Of a stretch of 64,000 nucleotides of DNA, positions 34,435 through 50,999 are shown piece by piece. Source of the stretch: Botryococcus braunii (Eukaryota > Chlorophyta > Trebouxiophyceae). The notes beneath the pieces were generated by a model. It searched no databases, was not told the DNA's origin, and saw only the letters and a list, made by a program, of their open reading frames with translations. Position numbers and translations under genes: made by a program. The stretch covers positions 123,676 through 187,675 of the forward strand of contig KV908518.1 of the NCBI GenBank assembly GCA_002005505.1, given 5' to 3'. Numbering within the stretch: position 1 is the stretch's first letter; every line of letters starts with the position of its first letter.

Positions 34435-36812
34435 AAAGCCCTCCAGCTCTGTGTCCTTCCCCCAAGTACTAACACAAGATCCCTGGTAGCCATCAGATAC
34501 TTCAAAACTCTGATGGCTTCATTCCAGTGAGCAGTGGTGGGAGTAATCCTGTACCTGGAAAGCACTCCCACAGCCTGGGAAATATCAGGCCTTGTGGTGT
34601 TTGCAATGTACAACAGTGACCCAACCAGCTCACAATATCTGTGCCCTGGTGGTAAGGGACTCCCAGCTCCAATGCTGGCACTGTTGTCCTTGGACATCGG
34701 TCGCTGTGTGGCCACAAAATCCTTAGTCATAGGGGTGTCAGGCCCCACAGACTCCAGATCCAGCCCAAATTTCTCACCTAGGGCATCAATCTTTGGGATG
34801 CAACTCAAAGAAATCAACCCTTTCTCTCTATCTCTCATCACTTGGCAGCCCAAGAAATCTTTCACCTCTCCTAAATCATGAATGGTGAACTCCTTCTTCA
34901 ACAACCCTTTCACTCTCTCAATCTCACTCATGCCCTTCGAAACTATCAATAGATCATCAACATAAATCAGCACAAAGGATTTCCCTCCATCCACAGAACA
35001 TTTCACATAGACCCCAGCATCACTCTTGCACACCTCATACCCCATGGTATGTAGCTTCTCATTAAGGGTCTTATGCCATGCCCTTGGAGCTTGCTTCAGG
35101 CCATACAGTGCCTTCTTCAAGCGACACACAGTGTTCCCATCCCCATTCTCAAACCCAGGAGGTTGTGTGACATAGACCTCCTCCTCTAATTCACCATTTA
35201 AAAACGCAGTCTTGACATCCACCTGGTGAATTTCAAGACCCTCCTGTGCAGCCACTGACAGTAAAGCTCTTCTAGACCCATAACTGCTGGTGGGAGCAAA
35301 TACCTCCATCACATCCACTCCTGGAATTTGCCTACACCCTTGAGCCACCAGCCTGGCCTTGAACCTAAGCACATTGCCGTGTGCATCCATTTTCACTGAG
35401 AAAATCCAGTGAACTGGGATGACTTTGTGCCCACGAGGTCTAGGAACAAACTCCATCACCTCATGAGCATCTAAGGAGTTTTGCTCCTCCTGCATTGCAG
35501 CCTTCCAGTATTCCCACTGTGGGGACTGCTGGGCCTCCTTTAGACTTGAAGGCACACTAATCTTCCCAAAACGCACCCCAGTGTGCTTCCCCTGATCTTG
35601 CTTACTCTTACTCCCACTCTCATCCACTACTCTTTCGCTGAATGTCGCCGCACTGCATGTGGGGACTGTGGGTAAAGATCCAGATCTCTCCCTCTGCTCT
35701 TTCTCTCTCTTAGACTCACAGCTTGCCCTCTCAAGCTTGCTGCCAGCCACTCTCACATCATCCTCCCAAACACAGGTACCTCTCGGAAAGCTCTTGTAAT
35801 TGGGGGAGTTCTCACATTGTCTTGGCTTCCGATTCACCTCCTCAGACACACTCTCACATGGCTGACGGTTTGCAGTCCCGTCAGGACTCTCACAGACATG
35901 TGAACCACTCTGCATTGCATGAGCTCTTGGTCTATCTTGCTGCTGTGCCCATGTTTCTCTCTCTCTCTGTCTGCTCCCTACTAGACATGAGCGCTGGGGC
36001 GCAGGCCCAGCAGCACACTCCCATGCATGGCCCACACTTGCGTGGCTGGCACCACATTGTCCTTGGGCATCACTGATAGAGTTCTCACCGCTAATATTTC
36101 TCTCAGGCACTGAGCAGATCCCACCCATACATCTCAGCTCACTTGGACCATCTGCAGTCTGATCAGAGACTGCCCCCCTCTCATCTCTTACAAGTGAAGC
36201 AGGTCTCTCGGTGTCCTGCCCCAATTCCTGCGCTTCCCCTGGTCCCTGTGACTCTGTGTCACCTTCAGTCATCCCCTCTCGCTCACAGCTCTCTCCCTTA
36301 TCTTGTGCCAGCAGGATATCTCGAGCCGCAGTTCGTTGCTCATAGCGTTGAGCCCGCGACAGTCCGTCCGGAGGCGGGATGGTAGTAGCCGGATGCGTGT
36401 TACGCAGTGACTGCTGTATTCGCTCTAATGTCTGATGATGTTGTCCGCTGTCTGCACTTCCTCGCGCCAGTCGTCGAATATCGTCCAGAGCCCCGGACTG
36501 ATCCAGGTCCGGCTGCTGCTCTCCCGTGCTTGCTTCGGGAGACACAATGAGAATGCCCTCCTCTTGGGAAGGCTTCCCCTGACTATCAGGCTCAGTTGCA
36601 GCCTGGTCAGAGGGTACCGGGAAGGAGCTGTCAGGTCTACTGCTGGAGCATGGGCTGCTGACAGTCTGATCCTGCATACTGCGCTGTGACAATGGCACCA
36701 CTGGGTTGCTGCTGTGCAATTGCCCTGATAAGTCTTCAGGGTATGAGAACTGCTGAGGCTGGTCAGGGAGAACAGCCATTCCCACCCGAGTAGCTCCTCG
36801 AATGTGTTCCAC
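34435..36812 (-). pseudogene. C1 integrase-RT linker and reverse transcriptase
   Basis: The N-terminal 400 residues or so are a Ser/Glu/Gln-rich, Cys-containing linker with no known fold. This is much longer than in typical copia elements and is conserved in layout in C2. RT follows (VPVHWIFSVKMDAHG-type start, VDVKTAFLNGELEEEVYV, YGLKQAPRAW, then YVDDLLIVSK). It ends where frame is lost at about 34440 before RNase H. Upstream it overlaps, in another frame, the integrase reading, so a frameshift also separates it from integrase near 36800. Confidence 0.85.
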
Positions 36813-37933
36813 AAATTGAACATCTCTGCTCTCTCTCCAGATCCCCCCCCCATATAGATACGATATGCCTTTGGTGCAAAGGCCCCCCTCTGCTGGTCAG
36901 GAACGTGCACAAATGCAAGGCATCCCCATGTGCGCAGCAAGGATACATCTGGCTTATATCCCATGAACATTTCGCAGGGAGATAGGGGCCTGCCTGTGCT
37001 GGGTCCCATATTTAGGAGGGTGCAGGCTGTCTCCAGGGCTTCCTTCCACATAACAGGGCTTGCTGCAGCAAAATTGAGGAGGGTCCTGGTGCGCTCCTTG
37101 AGGGTTCTGTTGGCTCTCTCAGCAACTCCATTCTGCTGAGGGGTATATGGGGCAGATGTCTCCAGCTTAGTGCCCTGGGATGCACAAAATTCCTTGAACT
37201 TGGCATTTAAGAACTCTGTCCCTCTGTCACTGCGGATGCACTTCACTGTAGTTTCCTTCTCAGTTTGCCAATACAAAATTAGGTCTCTGACAACAGCTCC
37301 AATTACATCTTTTGACTTCACTGGCAGCACGGCCTTCCACCCAGATGCCTCATCAGTTACGGTTACCCAAAAGCGTTCCCCAGTAATGGCTGCTGGTGAT
37401 ATGGGACCCACAGTGTCAATGTGGATCCTGTGGGGTTTCTCAGCAGGTCTAGAGCTTTCACCAAATGGGGGACGTGCATGCTTCCCCTCAATGCATGCTT
37501 CACAGTACTTAGGACACTTTTCACAGGGGGACATCAAGGTGTCTAGGCCAGTAACCAGTTGCTCACTGCTCAGGCGTTTCATCCAGGGGTCTCCTGGGTG
37601 TCCCAATCTGCTGTGCCACAGGAAACGTTTGGCACAGTCATGGCTTAGACCTTTGGAGCATTTCTTCTTCAGGGCAGCAGTCACTGAATAATGAACCTTC
37701 ACTGGTGGTACTGGGAGGCAGTTGTGGATATAATAGAGACCATTCTCTGGTTTCACAGGCATCTGCCAACCACTCGGTCCTGAGACAGCAGTGAATGCTC
37801 CCAGTCTATCTGTACTGAACCGGATTCCATCGCGCAGAGCAGCAGATACTGAGAGAATATTGGTGGTGGCTGAGGGAACACACTGGACATGATGCAGCCA
37901 CACAGGAATATGCTGAGAGGACATGAGACACAC
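36813..37933 (-). pseudogene. C1 integrase
   Basis: The GAG-pre-integrase segment has HSRLGHPGD followed by CEKCPKYCEACIEGK, the zinc-binding HHCC set of copia. The integrase core follows with HIDTVGP (first Asp), RSDRGTEF (second Asp) and PQQNGVAERANRTLKE (Glu). The reading is continuous to about 36813 and then passes into the linker in another frame. The far N-terminal part is separated from protease by a further frameshift near 37930. Confidence 0.88.
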
Positions 37934-38479
37934 TGACCCAGTAGCAACAATACCCCCGTGGCATCAGATGTAGCAAGCATCAGTGGAATAGGGTGGTCAT
38001 GTACTGTAGGGGCATGCAGCAGGGAAAGGTTGTTCACAAGATGTACAGACGCTCCACTGTCCACAAGCCACGACTGTTTGGACTGTTGGGGCTTACTGCC
38101 ATCCAGCACATTATAAGATACCACGTATGGCATACCTTCTGAGGGAGGAGAAGGTGGGCCTGGAGGAGGGTGCAGTAGTGGGAACGCTCCAGTGCCTGGG
38201 AATGCATGCTGCACGCTTGGAGGTGGCTGGGGTGCACCAGGAAACTGTCCTTGGGGCCACATGGCAGCAAGTTGCTGTACAGCTGCCACCACATTGCGTT
38301 GTGTCTCTGCATCCCTTTACGTTTGCGGCAGTCTCTCCAAAAATGGCCTTTCCTGTGGCAGTAGTTGCACGTGCCTCGCACTTCTCCCCTTGATTCTGAG
38401 TCTGCTGGCTGGTTGGAGGGATTGGCCCCGCTAGTAGAAGGGGCTGGAGCAGTCTCTCGTTGAGCAGGCATTGCCTTCA
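37934..38479 (-). pseudogene. C1 Gag zinc knuckle and protease
   Basis: Two overlapping minus frames are needed. One carries the CCHC knuckle CNYCHRKGHFWRDC near 38360. The next carries a Pro-rich linker and the protease SWLVDSGASVHLVNN near 38060. At least two frameshifts (near 38480 and 38300) separate them from Gag and from each other, so a continuous Gag-Pol is not made by this copy. Confidence 0.8.
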
Positions 38480-39181
38480 TCACCATGGCAGGCTGTTCTC
38501 CATCATCGTTGTAGCCAGAGCCTCTGCAGTGGTGGAAATGAGAGCTGCCAGATCATCCAGGGGGTAAGCTACTGCAGTGGGCAACAGCCCGGGAGGATTA
38601 GCTGCTGCTGGCAGTCCTTGCACGATCTGGGTGGCCACATGACCATCCAATAGGTCATGTCCATTGCGTTTCAAGCAGCTTTTTAGATTTATCATTCTAG
38701 ACACATACTGAGAGATCGTTTCTCCACGTCTCATCCCTTTGGACATTTCCTTCAGCCAGTCTGCATTTGCTTGAGTGTTGTAACCACCCACAAATTTCTT
38801 GCAAATAAACAGATATGCATCATATGCTGACGGCTTACTTGACACTTCTCCTAGCCATTCCTCTGGAACTGACTCATACAGCAGAAGCATTGCAGCCGCA
38901 TTATGGATAGTTCCAGGCATGGCTGACTGAATGGCAGGAAAAGAACCCTTAGCACTATTGGCAGCAGTGAAGGCATTGTCCCATACCACAAAATTTGTGC
39001 CATGACGATCCAGTTTAATATGCACTTTGACTTGGGTGGCTATGACCTTGGGAAGTACATCTCCCTCGCCCTTTGATGTGCTGGGTGTACACGGCTGTCG
39101 TGTGGGAGACGATGTAGATGCTTGCTCTGTGGTGGGCTCCTCCTCAGATGGCTCCCTTGATTTAGATCTCTTTCTCGCCAT
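38480..39181 (-). CDS. C1 Gag core (233 aa, knuckle in another frame)
   Basis: The ATG at 39181 is 11 bp after the stop of the upstream ORF. The N-terminus is basic and Ser/Glu/Thr-rich. Then comes a copia Gag region (LDRHGTNFVVWDNAF, later NAAAMLLLYESVPEEW, GGYNTQANADWLKEMSKGM, ISQYVSRMINLKS). This resembles the UBN2/retrotran-gag family of Ty1/copia. The frame closes in NSLPW before the zinc knuckle, which lies in the next frame, so the protein is shortened by a frameshift. Confidence 0.8.
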   Translation of the reverse strand: MARKRSKSREPSEEEPTTEQASTSSPTRQPCTPSTSKGEGDVLPKVIATQVKVHIKLDRHGTNFVVWDNAFTAANSAKGSFPAIQSAMPGTIHNAAAMLLLYESVPEEWLGEVSSKPSAYDAYLFICKKFVGGYNTQANADWLKEMSKGMRRGETISQYVSRMINLKSCLKRNGHDLLDGHVATQIVQGLPAAANPPGLLPTAVAYPLDDLAALISTTAEALATTMMENSLPW

Positions 39182-39192
39182 GCTGATGTCAC

Positions 39193-39717
39193 TTAGTCTG
39201 CGTTAGGTTCTGACCGCTGCGAGTCCCCGTCTTCGTCTCCGTCGTCTGTGTCCGTGCACCACTCCTCTGGGCTGAATCCTTTTCTGCTGCCCAGAAGGGA
39301 AAGTAGGAAGTCCTCGTCAAGAGTAGCGAGGGCACACTCCACTGCTGTGTAGGCTGCCCTTTCTTCCCAATACTCGGGTTTGCTGGGTCCTCCGAGCTGT
39401 TGTAGATGTCGTTCAAATAATGCTCGCGTGACGAAGCCTGGGTCCGCGTTGATGAATGAACACTCCCACGCAGTTACTTTGTATGCTGGGTAAACAGAAA
39501 ATCGTCGTCTGAACCACAGAGGCTGCTCGAGTTTGCCCAGTCCGTACGCGCGGCTGACAAAATCCTTCACTATAAATGCTCGTTCTTCTGGTGTTCTCGG
39601 TCCAGTATCTCCTCCAGCTCGCCTCAGGCTATCATATGTAGGTGGTGAAGGAGGTGGGGGAATAAAAGGTCTTTTACCGCCGGTCGACATCCTTCCGCTC
39701 TGCTTCGTTCGTCCCAT
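39193..39717 (-). CDS. C1 extra ORF upstream of gag with histone H3-like N-terminus (174 aa)
   Basis: This intact ORF lies between the primer site and gag, in a different frame from gag. It begins MGRTKQSGRMSTGGK, which lines up without gaps with the canonical H3 tail ARTKQTARKSTGGK from the initiator Met onward. Arg2, Thr3, Lys4, Gln5, Arg8, Ser10, Thr11, Gly12, Gly13 and Lys14 are kept. Ala1 is Gly, Thr6 is Ser, Ala7 is Gly, and Lys9 is Met. Similarity stops after residue 14, where a Pro-rich run follows. The rest is of unknown family, Trp/Arg/Glu-rich with an acidic tail (DTDDGDEDGD). The ATG at 39717 is the first after the primer site (57 bp away), supporting this start. Function is inferred only from the tail resemblance. 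Confidence 0.75.
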   Translation of the reverse strand: MGRTKQSGRMSTGGKRPFIPPPPSPPTYDSLRRAGGDTGPRTPEERAFIVKDFVSRAYGLGKLEQPLWFRRRFSVYPAYKVTAWECSFINADPGFVTRALFERHLQQLGGPSKPEYWEERAAYTAVECALATLDEDFLLSLLGSRKGFSPEEWCTDTDDGDEDGDSQRSEPNAD

Positions 39718-39760
39718 CGTAGGCTCGGAACATACTTTCAGTTGCCCAGCTCAAGAGTTG

Positions 39761-39774
39761 GTGGGCCCATAACC
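39761..39774 (-). other. C1 primer-binding site (half-tRNA-iMet type)
   Basis: The plus strand reads GTGGGCCCATAACC directly beside the LTR. This equals the anticodon stem-loop of eukaryotic initiator tRNA-Met. On the element strand it is a primer site for a cleaved tRNA half, the known copia mode. The same 14 bases sit at 16324-16337 in E3. Confidence 0.85.
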
Positions 39775-40505
39775 TGTACAATTCTGGGCGTAATGTTCCC
39801 TGTATGTCCCGGCACGAAGGGTGTTAAGCTCGGTCGGGTCTCTTGCTGTGTGTAGGAGAGCAAGCAGAGCCCGACTATGTGTTGACACTTGTGGCAACTG
39901 ATCAGAGATAAGCACCCGGAGTGCTCTTTCAGTCCCAAACAAGTCATTACATTGCTTCTTGCTCTCTCTCAACGCCAAGTAATTCAAACTACCTCTTCTA
40001 AGCATCGACAGATAGTTCGCATCACCATTGTTCGATGAGCCAAGCATTAGCAACATTCTAATACGCTTATCTAGACCTCTTCCTAATCAATTGTCCATGC
40101 AAGTTACACTAAGATGCAGCACTTCACCTGTATGTCCCAGCACGAAGGGTGTTAAGCTCGGTCGGGTCTCTTGCTGTGTGTAGGAGAGCAAGCAGAGCCC
40201 GACTATGTGTTGACACTTGTGGCAACTGATCAGAGATAAGCACCCGGAGTGCTCTTTCAGTCCCAAACAAGTGCCGAGCCCTTCATGCCCGCTGCCTATA
40301 TCCTTTCTCGCAAGAACGCGTCAAATTGCATTACTCTCTCTCTCTCAAAAATGGAATCAGTCCAGATCAATTATGGCAGAACTCTAGAGTTCTGCCATCC
40401 ATTACTCTACCTCTAAGATTGTTCACATTGATTGCTTTAGGGAAGCCTGGCCACTATTACTCTTCTGAGGGAAAGTCACTAATTTGTTCTTTCACTATTA
40501 TAACA
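39775..40505 (-). repeat. C1 5' LTR (731 bp)
   Basis: This is the partner of 33230-33960, with the same internal direct repeat. One substitution was noticed (CCCAGCAC in place of CCCGGCAC in the second repeat copy). It is followed by the GTTAT target duplication and the G4b primer site. Confidence 0.92.
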
Positions 40506-40512
40506 GTTATAT

Positions 40513-40524
40513 TGGTATCGGCGA
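40513..40524 (+). other. G4b primer-binding site
   Basis: It reads TGGTATCGGCGA, followed by GGCGG as in G4a. It is separated from the rest of its LTR by the whole C1 element. Confidence 0.8.
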
Positions 40525-40590
40525 GGCGGTTAGAGCCTCGAACCGAAGGGAGACGTAGGGAAGGTTGTAATTGCATTGTTCCATTGCAAT

Positions 40591-40867
40591 ATGATGGCGT
40601 CCAAACGGAAAGGAAGCAAGTACTCCGGTCTCCCTCTTAAAGAGAAAGAAATGTTGGAAGGTTTGGAAAAGGAGGGTGTTGAAGTTGACGATCTTTTGGA
40701 AGACGAGTCCGAAACAGAGTTGGCCCCATCACCCAAACCGACCACACCCAAAAAGAAAACCAAACCCACTCCTTTGAAGACACCCTTGAAGAACAATAAG
40801 ACTAAATCCCTAATTCTAAGGTTATTGAAGCGGATTGAGGCCTTGGAGGGAGAACGAGCATCCAAGC
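40591..40867 (+). pseudogene. G4b gag N-terminus, interrupted
   Basis: The frame (MMASKRKGSKYSGLPLKEKE onward) is about 90 percent identical to the start of G4a gag and is broken at ALEGERASK by the family S LTR at 40868. The segment is highly basic with Pro/Thr/Lys repeats. The start choice follows the second of two ATGs, which also exist in G4a. Confidence 0.85.
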
Positions 40868-41655
40868 TGTAGTGTAACACAGCGGAAGAGGTTTAGAAGG
40901 AGACAAGGGTACGTTCGTGGTGTGCACCGAAAGAGTGTTACATGATTGCTTCGCCAGCGTACTCTTAAACCCAGGGTGGATTAAATTATACTGTACTGCC
41001 ACAGACGGGTGATCGGGCAACCGAGCGAACTACCTGAGCGAGGTTGTACTGCGAAGCAAGATCACATGGCAAGTCAAAGAGCAATGCCAAGGACCATACT
41101 AGAGCATTATACCCTAGGAAATGCTACATGCCCTCCCCCTTGGCATAAGCTATGAGATGATGTTTATGGCAATGGGGCCACAAACGTAAGACAGGGGTAT
41201 CACGAACCCTGCTTACTGTAACTATAGATAATCACACCTCCTATAGTTACTAAATCAGCAAGTCAGAGGATGAAGTCCACAAGCAAGTTTAGCACGACAC
41301 AGACGAGGGACTCATCTGCTCAATGCTCGAATACCTTAACATTCTAAGGACTATCGTCCGCAAGGCGGATCCTCTTAGGGGACGAACTCTCTAGACAGCA
41401 CTCACACACTAGTACTGAGACAATTAGGTTGAGCATCAGCCTCCTCAGAGCCCTCAGACTAGCACTTGTCCAAACCTTAGGTCCAGTTACCCTGCCTCGC
41501 AGTGTAACCTTCGCTCGAGGTGGCTTCCAAGCACAGGCATAAGGCATATTGTATAGAGCAGCAAGCCAGACACAACTAACTGCCACATGGTGTATCTCAT
41601 GGGTAAGATACCAAAGCAAGTCATGCAGACACGGAACTACAATTTGCAGCTACAC
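40868..41655 (-). mobile_element. Family S LTR element, 3' part (LTR 40868-41128 plus interior)
   Basis: The 261-bp LTR starts TGTAGTGTAACAC and ends ATGCTACA. The adjacent TGCCCTCCCCCTTGGC is the complement of a copia-like purine tract, so the element lies on the minus strand with its 3' LTR here. The interior is cut at 41656 by LTR Y and encodes nothing I can recognise. Confidence 0.75.
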
Positions 41656-42300
41656 TGTAACGTGCGAGCGATCGGGCTTGGCAACCCCGGTCCGGCTCGG
41701 GTACATAAGCCGCTTAGAATTCCATCGAATACCTGGATCGTACCTAGAAAAAATGTTATGTATGCATGACCCGGCACACGCGGAGACGAGATTATGTAAG
41801 CACCACCAATACTCCCCATGGCCCCCATACATACACGAAGGGCCTTGGCCCCCACTTAGCATAACCAAGCCCTTGAAGAAAATCACAGACGGACCAATGT
41901 GCATACAATTAGTTCCTGGTTGGTGGTGGGCGACCTCGTCATCCGGATAGATCCACAGCATCCCCAGCAACCTGTGGATGTACACGGAAACAGGGACGTG
42001 GTATAGAAGTGAAGGTTGTATTACCTAGCAGGGGGATGCTTACATGAGGATATGAGTGAGTGCACGTTCAAAATAGTGAGAACTATTAGTGGAACATGCC
42101 TATGGGGTCTGAACCGTACCTGTGTGTATAGGTTTGGGTGGGAATTCTGATGTCAGATGTGATCAAGATACCTCTTACCAAGATGTTACGATGTCCCCGT
42201 AGCGACTGGGCAGTCGCAGGTTCGATTCTCGTTACACTTGGAATCCCCGGACTTCGGAGCGCCTGGGGACCGCCCGGGCGCCGGCGCCTGACCGTCAGCG
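41656..42300 (+). repeat. LTR Y, 5' copy (start certain, end unknown)
   Basis: It starts TGTAACGTGCGAGCGATCGG and its first 66 bp are repeated at 50182-50247. The length cannot be read, because the second copy is interrupted after 66 bp by element C2. No coding sequence is visible over this stretch. A B-box-like GGTTCGATTC occurs near 42221. Confidence 0.55.
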
Positions 42301-42664
42301 CCCCGCTCCCGGACCGTCAATTACGCCCCCACTCACACCCGGAAAAGAAAAGACGCGAATCAAAAAGAAAGAAAGACACCCAACAAGAAAGAAAGAAACA
42401 AGACAAGAACGAACTTAGGAGAGATCTCTCTCTCTCCAGCCAAAGAACTCTCCGAGAGATCTCGCGGGGATGATCGGCCTCCGCGAGCCCAGAATCCCCG
42501 CAACAAGAGGAAAAAACAATCCTCCACAAACAGTCCTCCACAAACAGTCCCCAACCAACAAGAAAAGAAACAAAAAAACGGTTCCACACAAGACAGAGAG
42601 ATCTCTGGATGCGTTGTGGCAATCACAATCTCGCAATCACAATCTCCCGAACCCCGATCTCCCA

Positions 42665-43191
42665 GACACAAGCTCGAGAAGGACGTCCTTTGTAGTAAAA
42701 TATAGTTATCGTTGGCTTACCAAGAGAATCGCGGCTGTGCCAGAGAATCGCGGCTGTTGTATGTGCGAACCCAATCTCGAGATTTTCGCGAACCCCGATC
42801 TCCAAGCTCAAGAAGGACGTCCCTTTGTTATGGATTGGGAAAAATATAGTTATCGTGGCTTAAAGCTATCTGTGTCAGAGAATCGCGGCACTTTGAGAAG
42901 GGCACAAACGGTGACAGGGGAGGGAGGACAAACTCACGGGGATCTGTACCGTCCAGACCTCTGTACAGCTTCCTCTTCTCAACTCCCGCCCACCCCCAAG
43001 CTCGAGAAGGACGTCCCTTTGTTATGGATTGGGAAAAATATAGTTATCGTGGCTTAAAGCTATCTGTGTCAGAGAATCGCGGCACTTTGAGAAGGGCACA
43101 AACGGTGACAGGGGAGGGAGGACAAACTCACGGGGATCTGTACCGTCCAGACCTCTGTACAGCTTCCTCTTCTCAACTCCCCCCCACCCCC
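42665..43191. repeat. Tandem 194-bp repeat (two full copies and a diverged partial)
   Basis: Copies run 42804-42997 and 42998-43191 and are nearly identical. Each begins AAGCTCRAGAAGGACGTCCC and contains GTTATGGATTGGGAAAAATA. A diverged, shorter copy starts near 42668. The ORFs that cross the block repeat with the units and are not gene-like. Confidence 0.85.
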
Positions 43192-43329
43192 TCCCCCAAC
43201 TCTTTAATGAAGGTGGATGGCACTCCCTCCCACAGCCTTGCCCCTTGCCTGCCACTTTTTTTTTCTTTTGTTTTTCCCCAAAGAAAAAACCTCCATAACA
43301 AAAAAAAATGTTCCCAAGGGTATAATGAG

Positions 43330-43475
<146 letters not shown>

Positions 43476-43480
43476 GGGGG

Positions 43481-46712
<3,232 letters not shown>

Positions 46713-46927
46713 CATTATTCTTTCCACAATTCAATCACAATCTCATTCTCCACGGTGAGCTTCATTTGCACTCCCCTCCTCACATGTGTACTATAGTAAC
46801 TTTACTATGGTACACATGTGAACTATAGTAATTTTTTGACACGGGTGCCTTACATATTCTGTACACAACAACAACCAACCACAACAACAACAACACGACT
46901 ACAACTATAACTACAACTACCAGTTAT

Positions 46928-49911
<2,984 letters not shown>

Positions 49912-50181
49912 TATCGGCGATGAGGGCTGATTTTTCCCCGTCGCGCGAGACTCGGGAAAACGGACTTGCCCGTAAGGGGGATGGGATTCCAGGGGTCCGT
50001 ATGGTCCGGAGTTGGTGGAGTTATCCGAGGGATGCTTCACGTGATCGCCATGGCGCGTGGTATGGGACGCGCGTCGTGCCGGTCGGCCGGGTTGCCTTGG
50101 CTCGTGGTAAGGGGCGCGAGTCTAGGCTGATCCGACGGGAAGAGCACAATCGAGGACGATTGTGGCCTAAGCGGGGGAGGG
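49912..50181 (+). other. GC-rich 3' interior of element Y
   Basis: This GC-rich stretch ends in the purine tract GCGGGGGAGGG at 50171-50181, directly before the LTR Y start. That is the layout of an LTR element's 3' end on the plus strand. No conserved domain was recognised in its short open frame. Confidence 0.5.
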
Positions 50182-50247
50182 TGTAACGTGCGAGCGATCG
50201 GGCTTGGCAACCCCGGTCCGGCTCGGGTACATAAGCCGCTTAGAATT
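50182..50247 (+). repeat. LTR Y, 3' copy, cut by C2
   Basis: Sixty-six bases match 41656-41721 exactly by eye and stop at GAATT, where the C2 LTR begins. The matching sequence at 41656 goes on with CCATCG, so its continuation should appear on the far side of C2, outside the window. Confidence 0.8.
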
Positions 50248-50981
50248 TGTAAAGTTCTGAGTTCGGCGTTTCCTGTATGACCCGGCACGAGGGTGTTTAG
50301 CCCGGCGACACTCTTGTTGTATGTCGGTTAACAAGCAGTGGTGACTGTGAGTGAGGTGACTTGACTGGCAACAGTTAATTAAACGACAAACACCCGAAGT
50401 GCTTTTGATGTCCCAATCAAGTCTTACAATGCTTATTGCTCTCTCTCATCACTCAGCAATTCAAACTATTCTATCTACGAAGTTAATGATAGTCTGCATT
50501 ACCGATGCCCGATGAGCTAAAACATTAGCACATTTCTAATACACATTATCTAGACCCTTTCCTAATCCATTGTTCTTGTGCACGTAATGTCCTGACAACA
50601 GTTTACCTGTATGACCCGGCACGAGGGTGTTTAGCCCGGCGACACTCTTGTTGTATGTCGGTTAACAAGCAGTGGCGACTGTGAGTGAGGTGACTTGACT
50701 GGCAACAGTTAAACGACAAACACCCGAAGTGCTTTTGATGTCCCAATCAAGTGCCTCATTCCTTCGAGCCAGGAGCATATAGCCTTTCGAGCAAACCGTG
50801 TCTGATTACCTCATCCTCCCTCATCAACGTAAAATTGGTCTAGATTGGTTCTGGCAAAACTCCTAGGTTCTGCCACCTATTACTCATTCTAATGAATGTT
50901 CCCACTGGTAATTGGAGCTGATCTGGCCACTATTACTCTTCTGAGGGAAAGGCACCAAAATGTTCTTTCACTATTATAACA
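50248..50981 (-). repeat. C2 3' LTR (734 bp) with internal direct repeat
   Basis: A segment beginning CCTGTATGACCCGGCACGAG occurs at 50272 and again at 50606, 334 bp apart. The layout parallels C1 and E3, although most of the sequence differs from theirs. Confidence 0.9.
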
Positions 50982-50999
50982 CTTCCCCTTGCCTTTTCC

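Larger units (their letters stand above)
33230..40505 (-). mobile_element. C1: full-length copia element in the G4b LTR
   Basis: The LTRs are 731 bp each (33230-33960 and 39775-40505), start TGTACAATT and end TATAACA. I noticed one difference between them. The 5-bp duplication GTTAT lies at 33225-33229 and 40506-40510. The purine tract is the complement of 33961-33975. The primer site (complement of 39761-39774) is of the half-tRNA-iMet type. In element order the interior encodes an extra ORF, gag, protease, integrase, RT and RNase H. The extra ORF and the Gag core are intact, but pol has several frameshifts, so the copy is not autonomous. Confidence 0.93.

Noticed and set aside
42190..42245. 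tRNA gene or tRNA-derived SINE around a GGTTCGATTC B-box-like motif
   Set aside because: The T-stem pairs poorly, and no acceptor stem or convincing A box can be drawn.
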